Below, piece after piece: positions 45,956-58,679 of a stretch of DNA of 64,000 nt (position 1 is its first letter; each line of letters begins with the position of its first letter). Position numbers and translations under genes: made by a program. Location of the stretch: positions 68,694 through 132,693 of the forward strand of contig VZRZ01001236.1 of NCBI GenBank assembly GCA_013398175.1, read 5' to 3'. The notes below the pieces were generated by a model. That model made no database searches, had not been told where the DNA came from, and saw only the letters and a list, made by a program, of their open reading frames with translations. Source of the stretch: Climacteris rufus. Lineage: Eukaryota; Chordata; Aves; Passeriformes; Climacteridae.

Positions 45956-46623
45956 GTGAGGCGGCACCGGAGGGGCCGGGCGCAGCCGGGGCTGCCCTGC
46001 TCTGCTCCCCAGGAAGGGCGGCTGCCGGCGAGCGAGGGCTCTGATCCATCCTCGCCGTGCTCGGCTGGGCCGCGGCCCCTCCGGCTCGGGAGCGGGCGGA
46101 TCCGCGGAGGCGCTGCGGGCCGACCGCGGCTGCTGCCAGCGGCGTACGCTGCGCTCGCCGTGAGGGAGCGGCGTCCGAGCCAATCCCGGAATGGCATCAG
46201 CTCCGTCTGCCGGTCCGGGCGGCTTGGGGACAGAGCAGATCACTGTCAGCTGACAGCAAGGAGAAAGGGCGCTGTTTTACCAGTCCTGGTGACGGGACTG
46301 ATTAGCCCCCTGTATTTCTGCGGACGGGGACTCGAGTGATTTTATACAAACAGATAGATCTGCTTGTATTCTAGTAGCCATGGAAGGCTTTTAGCAACAA
46401 ACATTGCTCACGCTACAAGCAGGACATCGCACGGCAGTTTTTGTGGTAGTGCTATTTCAAATAGCCGTGAGGTTACGTGTAACATCTAAGAAAAGTGCCT
46501 CTGGCTTTAGGAATTTTTCACTTCTTTTTACTGTGATGCTGACTGAAAGGGTTTTGTTTGTCTGGTTGGTCGTTTTTGGTGTTGTTGTTTTTTTTTTNTT
46601 TGGTGGGTGTTTTTTTGGGTTTG

Positions 46624-46659
<36 letters not shown>

Positions 46660-49600
46660 AGTGTGGACCGTTTGTGATTCAGGTATTTGGGGTTTAAGAA
46701 CAGAGCTCTGCTACTATACATAACATTATGAATGGTATTTCACACAGATCAGGCTGTCTCAGCATATCTGCTGCAACGATGTATTTTCTGTATCCATTTC
46801 TGACATAGTTGCTGAAAAAAGGAACAGGTTTACAGTGGAATGCTTTTTGTATGTCTTTATGAATATAATTTTCAAAATCCACAGTATCTGCTTGTAAACT
46901 AAGAAAAAAATGAGCTAGTGTTTTAAGTTGTGAACACTTGAAGTTGAACTGCAAAGTTCTGTTACTCTGGAGTTACTCAAACTCTGGAGTAGACAGTTTT
47001 TAGAGATTCATGTATTTGGGCCTGACATTGGTACCTGTAAGAATCAGATTATACTGGTATGAGTGTAAAATGCGTTTAAGGAACCGTCATCATAGTGCGT
47101 TTTTTATTGTTGTTGTGGTTTGTTTGTTTGTTTTTTTAATTAAAAGCATGCTCTGAAATTGTGAAATCAATTTACAGATTTTGGTAAGTTTATATTATAT
47201 CATGACAACCTTATTTAAAGTAGCAACAGGCTTATATAAGCATATTAAAAACACATTAAGCAGCAAATAGGATGTTTGAACCTGTTTTCTTAATTGTTTT
47301 GTGGCTTGATAAGGAACAAATTAATCTTTCCTGACTGTTACAAGGTCAGGACACAGAGACTCTTCAGTAGTGAATGTGTTGAAGTATGTTGTTCCTGGAA
47401 GTAACCAGAATCAGAAAGAAAACTTAAGAATCATCCAGAACTGTACCAGAAAAAGATATTTTTCTTTGAGCTTCACCTTCACATTTTTTGCTTTGTAGTA
47501 TTGTAGGAAAAGGCAGTAGTTACTTGCTACTGCTTCCCCCCTCTTCCCCTTTGTGACCGCCTAGTGGAAGGCAAAGTGCCATGTAGTAGTTTTAAAAGAG
47601 CAGAAGGTAGGTGAGTTAAAAATGTCTACAGCTCATAAAAGAAAATGCAGTTTCAAGAAACATGTCTGCCCATGCATACACGTGATTATTCAGTGCAGAC
47701 AGTACTCCACTGTGGGAGGTAGGTAGCAATTTCAGGAACATCTAAATGATCCATGTGCCTGGGTTTCAGTTTTCAAAAACGTTGTTTGTACCTAAGAGCA
47801 TAGGTCCCTCTGGGGCCAATGAGGTCCCTCTGGGGCCAGTGAGGCTTTGTGTACGTGGAGAACCTCATGGGCTCACAGGCTACAGAATGTCACTCCTCCA
47901 TCTTCCCAAGGAGTTTTTATTTGTCTCTGCATAACCACAGTGCCAAGTCCCTGAATAATAGCAACATGTTTTAATGGTCATGAGGGCGGAATTGTCCTGG
48001 ATTTATAATATTGTCTTTCAAGTGGGATTGCAGTACAGGTAGCATGTCATGGGAAAGCTGCAGTAGGAAGAAGCGAAGGTCAGTCCCTTCATGTTGCTGT
48101 CAGCATTATGCTGAACATGACTGGTGTTACAACAGGATGGCACAGACCATGCTGGACTGCTGTGTCCCATTTACAATGTCTGTCAGTGTGGCTATTATCT
48201 GGTCTGCTGAAGCTGAATGAAAGTATTCTGGGGGGAATTCTATGCAAACTAATGCTTTACTTGTCCGACCTATTTTTATAAATTACCAATTTTTATAAAC
48301 TTGTTCATCTTTCCCTTTCGTGGTTCAGATTATCATAAATTTATTTTTTATTTAGTAGCACTTTGTTAGCGGAAGAGGTGGGTCCCCACACGTGTGTCCC
48401 CCAGCAAGCTGATCTCTGATATTTTTTTCTGTGCTATCCAGGGAGGTGGTAGGTTCAGGCAAGGTAGTCCATTTTTTTGAGAATTGCACTAATGGGTTTG
48501 AAAGTCCTCGGGTAGTACACAACACAACAAGAAGCTGAGGTGGCTACAATTTAGCAAGTTTTGATCTTCCCTCTGTGTTCTTTTCAGACTGGCTCTATCA
48601 AATGCTGTGTAAACCTTCTCTGATTCTTGTCATCTATAAAATTATTTCTGTGTAACATTCATTCTAGGCAAACCCTTGTTGTCCACTCTGTATGCCATGA
48701 ATTACCAATTCTTTTGGTTTACGTTCTCATTTCTAACACTTTCCCTCCATTTTTGAGCTGGTTGTACTGTCCATGCCCAGTCCTGAAAGAAGAGAGGCCC
48801 ATTTGAGCAGCCATAGCTGCTTAAGTCTCAAGGAAGGCAGGATGTATTAAGGACTTGTCTTCATCCTTTTGTTAGGATTGCCACATTCCTTTTCATCTCT
48901 ACCATAGTGCAGTTGCTGATACATGCTGTTCTGAGTTGTACAGTACCCTCTATCCATCATATAGGAACAGAATGAGGCATCTAAAAACAGTTTCTGAAGT
49001 TTCTTGCTGTTCTTTTCACCAGGGCAGAAGTTGGGTGCTGTCATGCTGCACATTGATAAATGCTAGTCAGAAAAAGGGATTTTCAAAACCCATTGGTGGT
49101 GTGACATATTGTTACTGTTTTCAAATCAAAAGTCCTTTGGTTGGGAATGAAATTGGTGCTTCTGGCTTTTCCTAATTATTAAGTCTAAGAGATGAGAATC
49201 GAGGTCAACCCTCTTCAGTATTGTCAGTAATGAAAACGTCTGCAGATAAACTGTGTTGGGGCAGATGCTTGCATCCCAGCCTTCAGTGGTTTCAGGTGTC
49301 ATGGTCTGGAACTTGGTAAACACCATGTCTGCACATTGGTGTCAGCCCTATGATGTGAAAGAATTAATGTTTTCATTATAAAAGTGTTTTCCCAGCTGCT
49401 GTGTAGTGCTGGGGATTACACATTGGTGCTGAGGGACTCAGTCAACTGTGAAGGGTTGGTAGCCTGTTGTCACTGTAGTGTCAGTTAGGTTAGGCTCCAT
49501 TGTTGAGGTCTGGCTGTGGATTTAAATTTTTTACCAGCCTGGCTGGGGTGGGATGATCCCAGGTTTGATCAGTCCTAGTCCTATCAGCCCTATAAACCAG

Positions 49601-52600
49601 TACATTTGATTACATTATATTGGCACAATTTAACCACCAAAGAGGCATAGCAGAGCTTCTGCTAGTACATCCCAAGTGCTTATGACGTACATGTGTCTCT
49701 CTCCCTGCCAGCCAACCAGTGTTTCAGAAAGGCTGGGTGCCAGTGCTGTGCAACCTCAGCCCTTGCAGTAAGCTCGTCCTGTCCATTCTCCTTGAAGCAT
49801 CCTCCTTGCCCCTGCTCTGGCCCTTCCCTCTTCTCTTGTGCCAGTACAGCTCATGAGGCCATCTGAACACAGATGCAGGCATCTTCATGAGCAGAGAGTG
49901 CTGCTAGAAGGCTGGGTGCCATTTGGAGCTGCCACTTGAGGGAGAGGAGTTGTCATCAGGGTGGAGCAGACAGGGGAGCATGCCTTGGAACATAGCCTGG
50001 CCTGCAAGTCAGGAGCCACAGCCCAGCTTTGTGCCAGGAGGGCAGTGGTGATGGCTGCCAAGTCATTCTGTGCAGCCTGGCATAAAGTGCGACTGCAGCT
50101 GCTCCTTGCTGCTTGGCCCTGGGGAAGCCCAAGCCTTTGGAGTCCCTTAAGCTGCTGTTGCAACCCCCAGCAAATAAACTAGGGAATAAACCTGGTGTCA
50201 TAGAATATGTCTTGGACATGAGGCTGACGTGCAGAAAGAACTGGTGGAGAGCTCAGGGGCATGTCCAGGCGGCCTCTGGAACAAAGGCACAGGAGGATGT
50301 TCCTGCAGTCCTCAATGGCTGGTCCCAGCCCATGGCTGGCTCTTCTTTCACCTAGTTTGAGACAACTGCAATGTTTGATGAGTTAATGATGTGACTTACA
50401 TTTAACAGTGAGCCAGCATGGAAAAGAAAAGGTTTTTTGTTTGGAAGAGGGTGTGGAGGGCAGAGCTGAGGAGAGAGATGAGACACATCCAGGTGGGAAA
50501 TGCGGAAGTGGGACTTACCGTACCTTCAGTCTCTTTACCAATCACCTGAGATGTGCTTCTTCTTTCTTTGGAAAATGGAATTTCAATACTGTGACAGTCT
50601 GCCTGTCTTGTAGTGTGTGCAAGGGCTGCTGTAAACAGCCATCAAGCCCAAGAAGATTTTGTTACTGTGTGAAATAAACAATGGAGCAAAAAGAAGAATT
50701 CTGATAGCAATGACAATGAAGAGTCATCTGATACAGAATTCTGATAGCAATGACAGACTCCAGATGTGAGCTGTGTGGGTTACTCACATCAGGGAATCTT
50801 AGAAGCACAGAACGGTTTGGGTTGGAAGTGACCTTAAATGTCATCTAGTTCCAACCTACCTGCCACCTTCCTCTAGACCAGGTTGTTGACAAGCTGTGAC
50901 TTGCTGGGTCTCATCAAGCTTCTTCCAGTTGAATTTTGCAACCTGCATTTGCTTTTCACATTTAATACTTTAGATATATCTGACATTTAGAGAGTCACCT
51001 CTCTAGTCAACATTAAACCCTGTGTTTTGAAAACATAAAACAAGCAAAAGACAGCTCTGATAGTTACTATTAGGTGTTTTTTTCTCTTCCTCCACCTACT
51101 TTTAATGAGGAAGACCTTTGTGCTCTGTGAGTTTGAATCCTTTGATGAAAGAAGACATTTGTAACAGCAATGGTGATTGCACAGTGCTAGGTGTCTAAGA
51201 CCCAGTTTCAAAAAGAGCAAGTTAATTAGCTCTTTGGTAAGATCAGGTGCTGAGCAAGTAGAAAGAACTGGCTTCCAATGACAGGCTTTCAGAGTGGAAA
51301 TCTGAATTAGGCTTGAAGCATTGTATTGACCCTCTGACTAACACATCTGAAACATAATTTTCTTATGGCTGCCTGGATTTTCACTTCTTTAAAATTACTT
51401 ACAACCAGATCATTTCATATGGGATATATAACTTGCTTTGAATATTTATGATTTTTTGATTATATTACATTAGTTAATAAAAGAAGACCAAATGCCTGAC
51501 TTTCTTTAGGACTGACTTCCAAAATATTGTTAGTAAGACAGGCAGGACTGCCCATTGAGAAAACCATTCAAATTTTGTCTCCAAAAGAGACACAATAAAA
51601 TAAGACCATGGTTTTATTTAAAGATTTATAATAATTTGCAAATATAGAGCAGATTAATTTGCCATTTCTTCCTCTATTACTGATGCCTGCTGTTGTTCAC
51701 TGCAAGTTTTTGGCCTCTCCTCTAATTATTTCTGCAATTTGAACTGTTTTCCATCAACTGAAATCTTTAGAAGATGTATTTCTGTATCTTTATGTATGAC
51801 TAACCTGTTCAATAATCCATATCTTATGCTGCTCATTGAATTGATTTTATAAGAGGTGATATACAGATTTTATTATGTCTTAATTCTGCCAAACAAAAAT
51901 GTCAGATTTAGCAAGGTGGCTGCCATCAGCTGTACACACAGGATTTTTTTTTGTTATCTGCATGGGCCACAGTTATGAAGCTGTCAGATCCAAATTTTGT
52001 CAATAATCGCCAAGCTTCTAGAACAGTAGGATTTGGACTGGCCTAGGTGGAAGGCTAAATTATGCATCATGTCACAGAGACTTTTTGCATTTCCATCTGG
52101 GGAATGGACCAGGAGACCTGTTTTTAAGTAATTCACTGATGTCTAATGCCAGTATAGGATTTCTAGCAAAGTTTTTGTTTCAGGGGTAGGGCTGAGGAAT
52201 ATAATTTCTGATTTGAGATTTCTTGTGTTTAGCTTCTTTGCAAAAACCTGTGCTGTTGGCAGCACTGTTAAGGTGAGGTCCTGTGTGGCCTTTCCCACCT
52301 AGTCCAGTGCTATGAGCTCTGCAGGGGGACAGGTCTGCTCAGCCCCTCCAGCTGCAAACCAGGAGTCCCTCCATGAGCACTTGCATTCTGAGCTGGGTGT
52401 GCTCTTGGAGCTGTGCTGTTTGATGTGTTTGATGTGTTTTTCTTAAACATTGCTTGTTCAGGGATAGCAGAAAGGCTTACTTAGATTAGTTAATAAACTT
52501 CAAAAGTAGAAAGTAGTAAACTAATTAAAGGTCTAATATTCCAGACTGGGCTAAGCATTCCATCACTTTATTGTTTTCTGTGCTCCAGGAGTTAAGCTGG

Positions 52601-55600
52601 AGCTTCTTTCATAGGTAGAGTTTTGGTTTTAGTATTTCCTGTGTTTTACCATAACCCTGCTGATATTTGTTGTGTTGTGTGGTCTACTCTGGATCAGAAG
52701 CACCACATTGGAAAGCCCATTAAAGTCAAAGTGTTTTTCTTTTTTTTGCCTATGCTTGGGTTTAAAATATTGAAAACTGTTTTATGAGCCTTTGATGTAT
52801 GACCCCAATCCAGAAAATCACTTAAACATACATATTTAGCTTTTAAGTGCAGTTGATTAACTGTGAAAGAAAATGCCATAGCACTCTGTGGAGTGAAGAT
52901 TGAATTCATATGTTTTTGAGAAGCTGACATGCTACATTTGTTCTGTGGAAAAAAATCCAAAGTCTCTCTTCAGCATAACAGAAGGGTTTTAATTTCTGTT
53001 GTCCCTCTCTGACTTTGGTCTGCATTTATCCTGCAAGCACAAGTGACTTCTGTTAGTGTTGGTACTGTATTTGTGAACATCTAAGAATGTGTTTCCAGTG
53101 GATGAGTTTGAATTAGTTACTAGGAAATAATCACAGAAATTCTACTGTCACCTGAAATTATATACTATCTTTAAAAGGGGAAAATATAAAAACTTCTCAG
53201 TGTTACTGAGTCTGCAGTCTGCCTGCAAAGGCAGTTTGAGATTAGCTGATAATTGTTTTATAATTGGACGTGGTGAACTGGTGAACAGTGGAAGCATTAA
53301 AATGAAATTATTTGCACAATACTTTTTTAAACCTTTGTGAAATTTAGTGATGAAAATTTTCTGGTGAATTCAATTGCTTATAATTCTGTATTTCCACATA
53401 TACAGAATCTTGAACACTGGGGCAAAGAAGTAGGTAAGAAAGACTAGAAAAGCAAAAGTTGCCAATTAGTAACAGACGTATCAATGTATTGTAGTGATGG
53501 AGATGAAAGGAACCATAGCATGTCTGTGTTACAAAGCCAGGTGGTTGTCCTATGACAGGGTAGCCTGAAAACAAAGAAATTGAAGACCTCACGTGGGTTC
53601 GTATTTTACTGCATGTGACCCTGGAGTTTTACAATGTGCTTCTACCCTGTGTGGATCCAAAGTGCTGTTCTTTGGAATCACAGCTTAGTGATCAATTGTT
53701 ATATTACTTCATACCATAAGTATGCATGAAATGGTTGCTGAACCAGAAAGTTCCTGCTCTGAAGAGGTCACTGAACCAGAAAGTTCCTGCTCTGAAGAGG
53801 TCATGTGAGACAGGCTGTTAAGTTGGAAATCTCTGTAATGCTGGCAGTCATTTATCAGTTGCCATGAAGAGTTTCCAGGGGTAAGAGTTCAAGAGATACC
53901 AATGTGTTTAGACCCTGAGCTCTTGTGAAATAGTCTTGAGTGTTAGCTTCTATTAGATACCTGCATTTCAGGTTTCTAATATTACTGGAAATGACTTGCT
54001 CTATGTGTAGTTAATTTTAAAAGGGTTTAAGAAATTTTAGGACACTGCTTGCAATGGATTCTTGCTGTAGCTGTAATAAGGGCAAGTTCTTTCCCTCCTC
54101 TGGTGTATTTGAATAAAGGTTGGTCACAGACTGCACTATGCTGACTTCTCACAGACATGCTTTCACCTAAAAGTACTACATCCCTCCTTCTCAGACCCTA
54201 AAAAATCAGTTTGGATCTTTCAGGTATTTCTGATTATTGACATCATCAATAAGGTTCTTTACAGGTACTATATACTGGAGTACTGGGCAATTCTATTAGC
54301 CCTAGGATTATCTGTTGTTTTTTTAACAGAGCGTTTGCTTTAACCTAATACTTTTGAGGGTAAGAAATAATTTCTTAACTGGAACAAGTTGTATATGATG
54401 CATAAATTTTTTTTTGGCTAACATTTTGACAAACCTGTTCAATAATGCAGAAATACTGGCTGTAGTAGTTAAGATCTTTTAGAAAACCCAAGTTCTTTGG
54501 AATTGACATTGTGTACTGGTTTCACTAAACTCACGATGTATGCAGAGCTGAGGTATGGTGCTTGACAGCACTTTTCAGCTCTTGAAGTAATGTTTTGGCT
54601 AAAACACTGTGTTTCCCTGTTATCAGTACAAATTTGTTGCAGTTTCAGTAAGCTACTTACAACTTGATTGTTCTGCCTAGTTTCCAGCAAAACTGTGGTT
54701 TGCCTAAATGAACTAACCTATTATGTAAACTGTCATGATGTGATTTCTAATTATCTGCACCTGTCTGGAGCTACAATGTGTCATTAAAGGCAATTGCTGC
54801 TTTTTTGTCCAATAATTGATTGAATTTCAATAATGGATGAAATTATTCTGCCAGAAAGATGTGTGTCTTTTAATCTTCTTTTGCAGGAAATTGAACAGTG
54901 TCCAGAGCAGCATGATATTTCATTAGGAAATATGTGTATCTGTGCCTGCCACCCTAAATCGGACAAAAGTACAGCTAAGGACACTAAAAAAATTTTGGTT
55001 AGTATTGTGAGTGTCACATAGTTTTCCTAAGTTTGGTACTTCACTGGTGAACAGTGCTTATTGTCTGGTCTTGATGGAGCTGAATGTTTCTTGCAGGTCT
55101 TGGTTGAGTGGAGGTAATTCCAGAGCAAGAAGAATGCACGTTAAACCCCTGCTTAACAGTGTTTATTTGTCACAATGCATCTACAGGCTTTGACTTTGGC
55201 AAGCCCTTTACAGGGAAGGTGGTGGAGGGGTGTGTGGGCTGGGACAGAAGAAAGCAGAAGCAAAAATGGAACCATTCATATGCTTGTACTGGATGGGTGA
55301 GTGGTGAAATCAGTGCAAGGAGCACTATAGCAGCAGATCACAGCACTGCATTGCCCTTGAGACTGGTGAGCCAAGCACTGTGTACCTGCTCAGTGACCCC
55401 AGTGACATGGTGGCACAGTCACTCTCCTTACTGATAGCACCTTTGCGTTTTGAAGGACCTCTGTGCTAAGCTTGGTTTTTTGGTTTTGTCTGCCCTCACT
55501 GTCAGTCAGGAAGGATTTGAAAGAAATGAGTGGTGCATGTGTTTCTCTGCATTTTACAGTCTGATCTCTTTCTTTACTTCTGGAAACCTTAATTTTTGAA

Positions 55601-58599
55601 CATCAGTTATGTTTAATCAAATTTGACCTGACAGTGTCCCTTTAATACCATATTATGCAAGGATCTCAGACATTAAAGATATTGGAGAAGTGATTAAAAA
55701 CAATTTTCTAAAAACTACTCATGTGCCTTAAATTTCAGAGCCAAACTCTTGCCACTCCATTGACTAAATCAGTCTAGAAATCTCCAAAGCCTCTTCTGTG
55801 GCAGGGAATTATAAGCAGCAATCCTAATCCTCAGACTGGTGAGAAAAGAGAAGCCAAAACTCCCAAACAAAGGTCTCAGGACTTCCTTAGAGGAAAATCA
55901 GGAGGAAAGCTGTGATATAAACTTGGCTTCAGGTCTTCTGTAAATCAGAACAGAAGTTTGCCAGTCAGAAGGAACATCTGTTTTTGTCTTCTTTAGAATT
56001 TGGTGGTAAAAAGGATACATGTTGATGGTGGCTGAGGCATATGTACCTCACTGTAGTGACAGGAGACAATTGTTGTTGAAATTTAATTAAATTATGACAG
56101 TTTTGGAATGTTAGTCACGGTTTTGTGAAAGGAGATATACATGTTACAGAAGTCTTACACAAAACTAGGAACCAAGAGCTAAACTAGAACAGTCTGCTGT
56201 TCAGAAGTCTACTCTTTTCATTTTCACTTGCCCAGCCCTGAGTAATGTATGACTGTAAAAAAGCATAAGGTTTTAAACCCCTTTTCCTGATAATACAATT
56301 AGCTTAAAAACCTAAGAAAAGCCTTAGATTAATACAATTAATATTCTGTTGTAAATTTTACATACTAAATGAAGGTTTTAGCTATGTAAAATTGATAATT
56401 GTAAATGTTTGTGTCTCATAGTGTTTTAATTTTTAAATTTGTCCTTCACAATGTGGCATATAGTGATACAGTCTTGCATGTTACTTTTTCCTATGGTTGA
56501 TTGGAATTTCAATATAATTTTTTTTTCAGTGATACCATCAGTTCAGGGATTTCATTGAAGAAAAAACTGATGGACCTTGCAAATGATGGGTTTTCTTATA
56601 TTCACATGTTTATCATTTGAGATGAAAATAGATATTAAAGCTACAGATTTCATCAGGATTGTATATAGGTGATGTCTTATCTAAGTACTGCTTTTTAAAA
56701 TAGAAAAACTACAGGAATCAAGGAGGTGAAAAAGCATAGCATAGACACTACTCTGGCGAACTCTTTCTGTAAAAAAGCAAAGATTAATGTTGAAATACCT
56801 GTATGGGAAACTATTATGTTTCTTTGCTGGACAGGGTGAAACTCCCAGCGTTACATCAATTGCACTTTGAAATGTTGTTTTCAGTCCTATTTACTGAGAA
56901 ACCTGAAATGGAGTTAGCTGTTGTGTTGTGCTAGGGGAGTCTAGGGGATGTGACAAGCATCCTTTGTGCTTTGAGATTCAAAGGTCAAATATATTTCGTA
57001 TTTATCTTATTCATTCGGGATAATTGGGAATTTTTTTTCAAAGACCTGTGTAGCAGCAAGGATAACTTCGTGGCATGATGATCCAAAGCTATGGAGTTTT
57101 TTTCCATTTCCTTTACTGGACCTTGAGCCTGACCCATTGTAACTAGAGTGGCCTGATCAGCTGTGGTGTGTATTGTCACTGCCCTTACTGCCTCAGTTGC
57201 AGAAAAACATAGGTGTTTTTGAATAAAATTGAAAAAGGATACACAAAACAACCAGAATTTTAAGCATTGATATTTTCATCTTAAGACCCAACCACCCTCC
57301 AAAATCTAAAAAAAAAGGAAATATGTGAAAGGATAGGCTGTTTTTTAGGAGACAGTTTAGCTAATATCAAGCAGCTGATAGTAGAGAAGATGTCTTTTCA
57401 TCTCCCATATCAGATATTGTAGCATCAACTCACACAGTGTATTGCCATCATCGAGGTCTGTAAGTTATGTTTTGGATTGAAATAGCCATACCAAACAGCT
57501 GATGTATACCAGAAGACCTTGATGAAAATGCTTGATTTCTGGAGTATGTCAAGCTGGAGGTAAAGTAGCTTGATGGGAGCTACCTGAGTTTGTGCAATGC
57601 TAACAGCTTGCTTAAAATTTCTTTGAACTACTAGTGCTATTACCAAATTAAGTAACAGTAATTGAATGTTATTTTCTCAAAGGATAGTGAGACAAAAGCA
57701 TGTTGAAAGGCTTGTCAACTTCTTGGCCATTCTGTCGCACCGTTTTTTGTTAATGAAAAATTTACTGAGAGTCATTCTTTCTGAGGGATCCCATGACAAA
57801 AAACGGTTTTTTGTTCCTTAGTTTTGGTGGAAAACAAATTTCCAGAAATAGTAATGGGTTTCAGAAAAATCATAGACTCAGGGTATTAAAACACTAGAAA
57901 CATTCCAGTGTTTGTTTGATAGTTCAACGACTAGAATAAAGTGGTTTAGGAAGTATGGAACAATACTAAGGAAAATACTACCAAAACAACACCACCACTA
58001 AGGAAAATACTACCAAAAGCCCTGGCCTCAGGTAATGAAATTTGCTTCACTGCTTCCAACATTTTTCTCTGAATTTAATTTTTTGCATTTTGTCTTCAGT
58101 ATGTGTCTTTCAAAGTTAACTAATTTTTTTGTCCAACTTCCGTCCAGCCCTAAGGTTCTTCCTCATTCTTCTTCATTCAAAGCTCAACCAGACAAATTCA
58201 ATTAGTTGCTTCCAGAAGAATACATAAGCACACCAATACCAGCAAACTGCTTTTTCATGATCTCTTTCAGCTGTGTCAGTGGAGGTTGTAAGGCCCCAAA
58301 CAAGGTCTCTCAATGAGACTTTTAAAAGGGTGTGATTGTTCATGTACTCTGAGGTAGATACATGGGAGAAATACTGACAAGATATTCTCAAGAAGTCAGT
58401 GAATCAGAAAATCAGAGAAACTTTGACAAAAGGCTTAGTGCAAAAATCAATCAACATAAAACACTTCTCAGAGAATTAACTTGGCCCATTCTACTTTGCA
58501 AACTCTAAGCCAGTTCAATTTTAAGTTACTCCAAAATTCCAAGAAGAGGGAATTAGAAGATAGAGAAAAGAAAGAAAGAAAGAAAGAAAGAAAGAAGGA

Positions 58600-58679
<80 letters not shown>

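Larger units (their letters stand above)
45540..46190 (+). promoter_or_regulatory. TRPM6: CpG island / promoter of TRPM6
   Basis: A CpG-dense block in AT-rich surroundings. It contains the proposed TRPM6 first coding exon and many CGCCGC/GGGCGG-type boxes. Confidence 0.7.

Noticed and set aside
45463..46243. Long minus-strand open frames (up to 244 codons) in the TRPM6 CpG island
   Set aside because: GC-rich DNA lacks stop codons in several frames at once. The frames overlap the proposed exon 1 on the other strand, are Arg/Pro/Ala/Gly-rich and have no splice or domain support.
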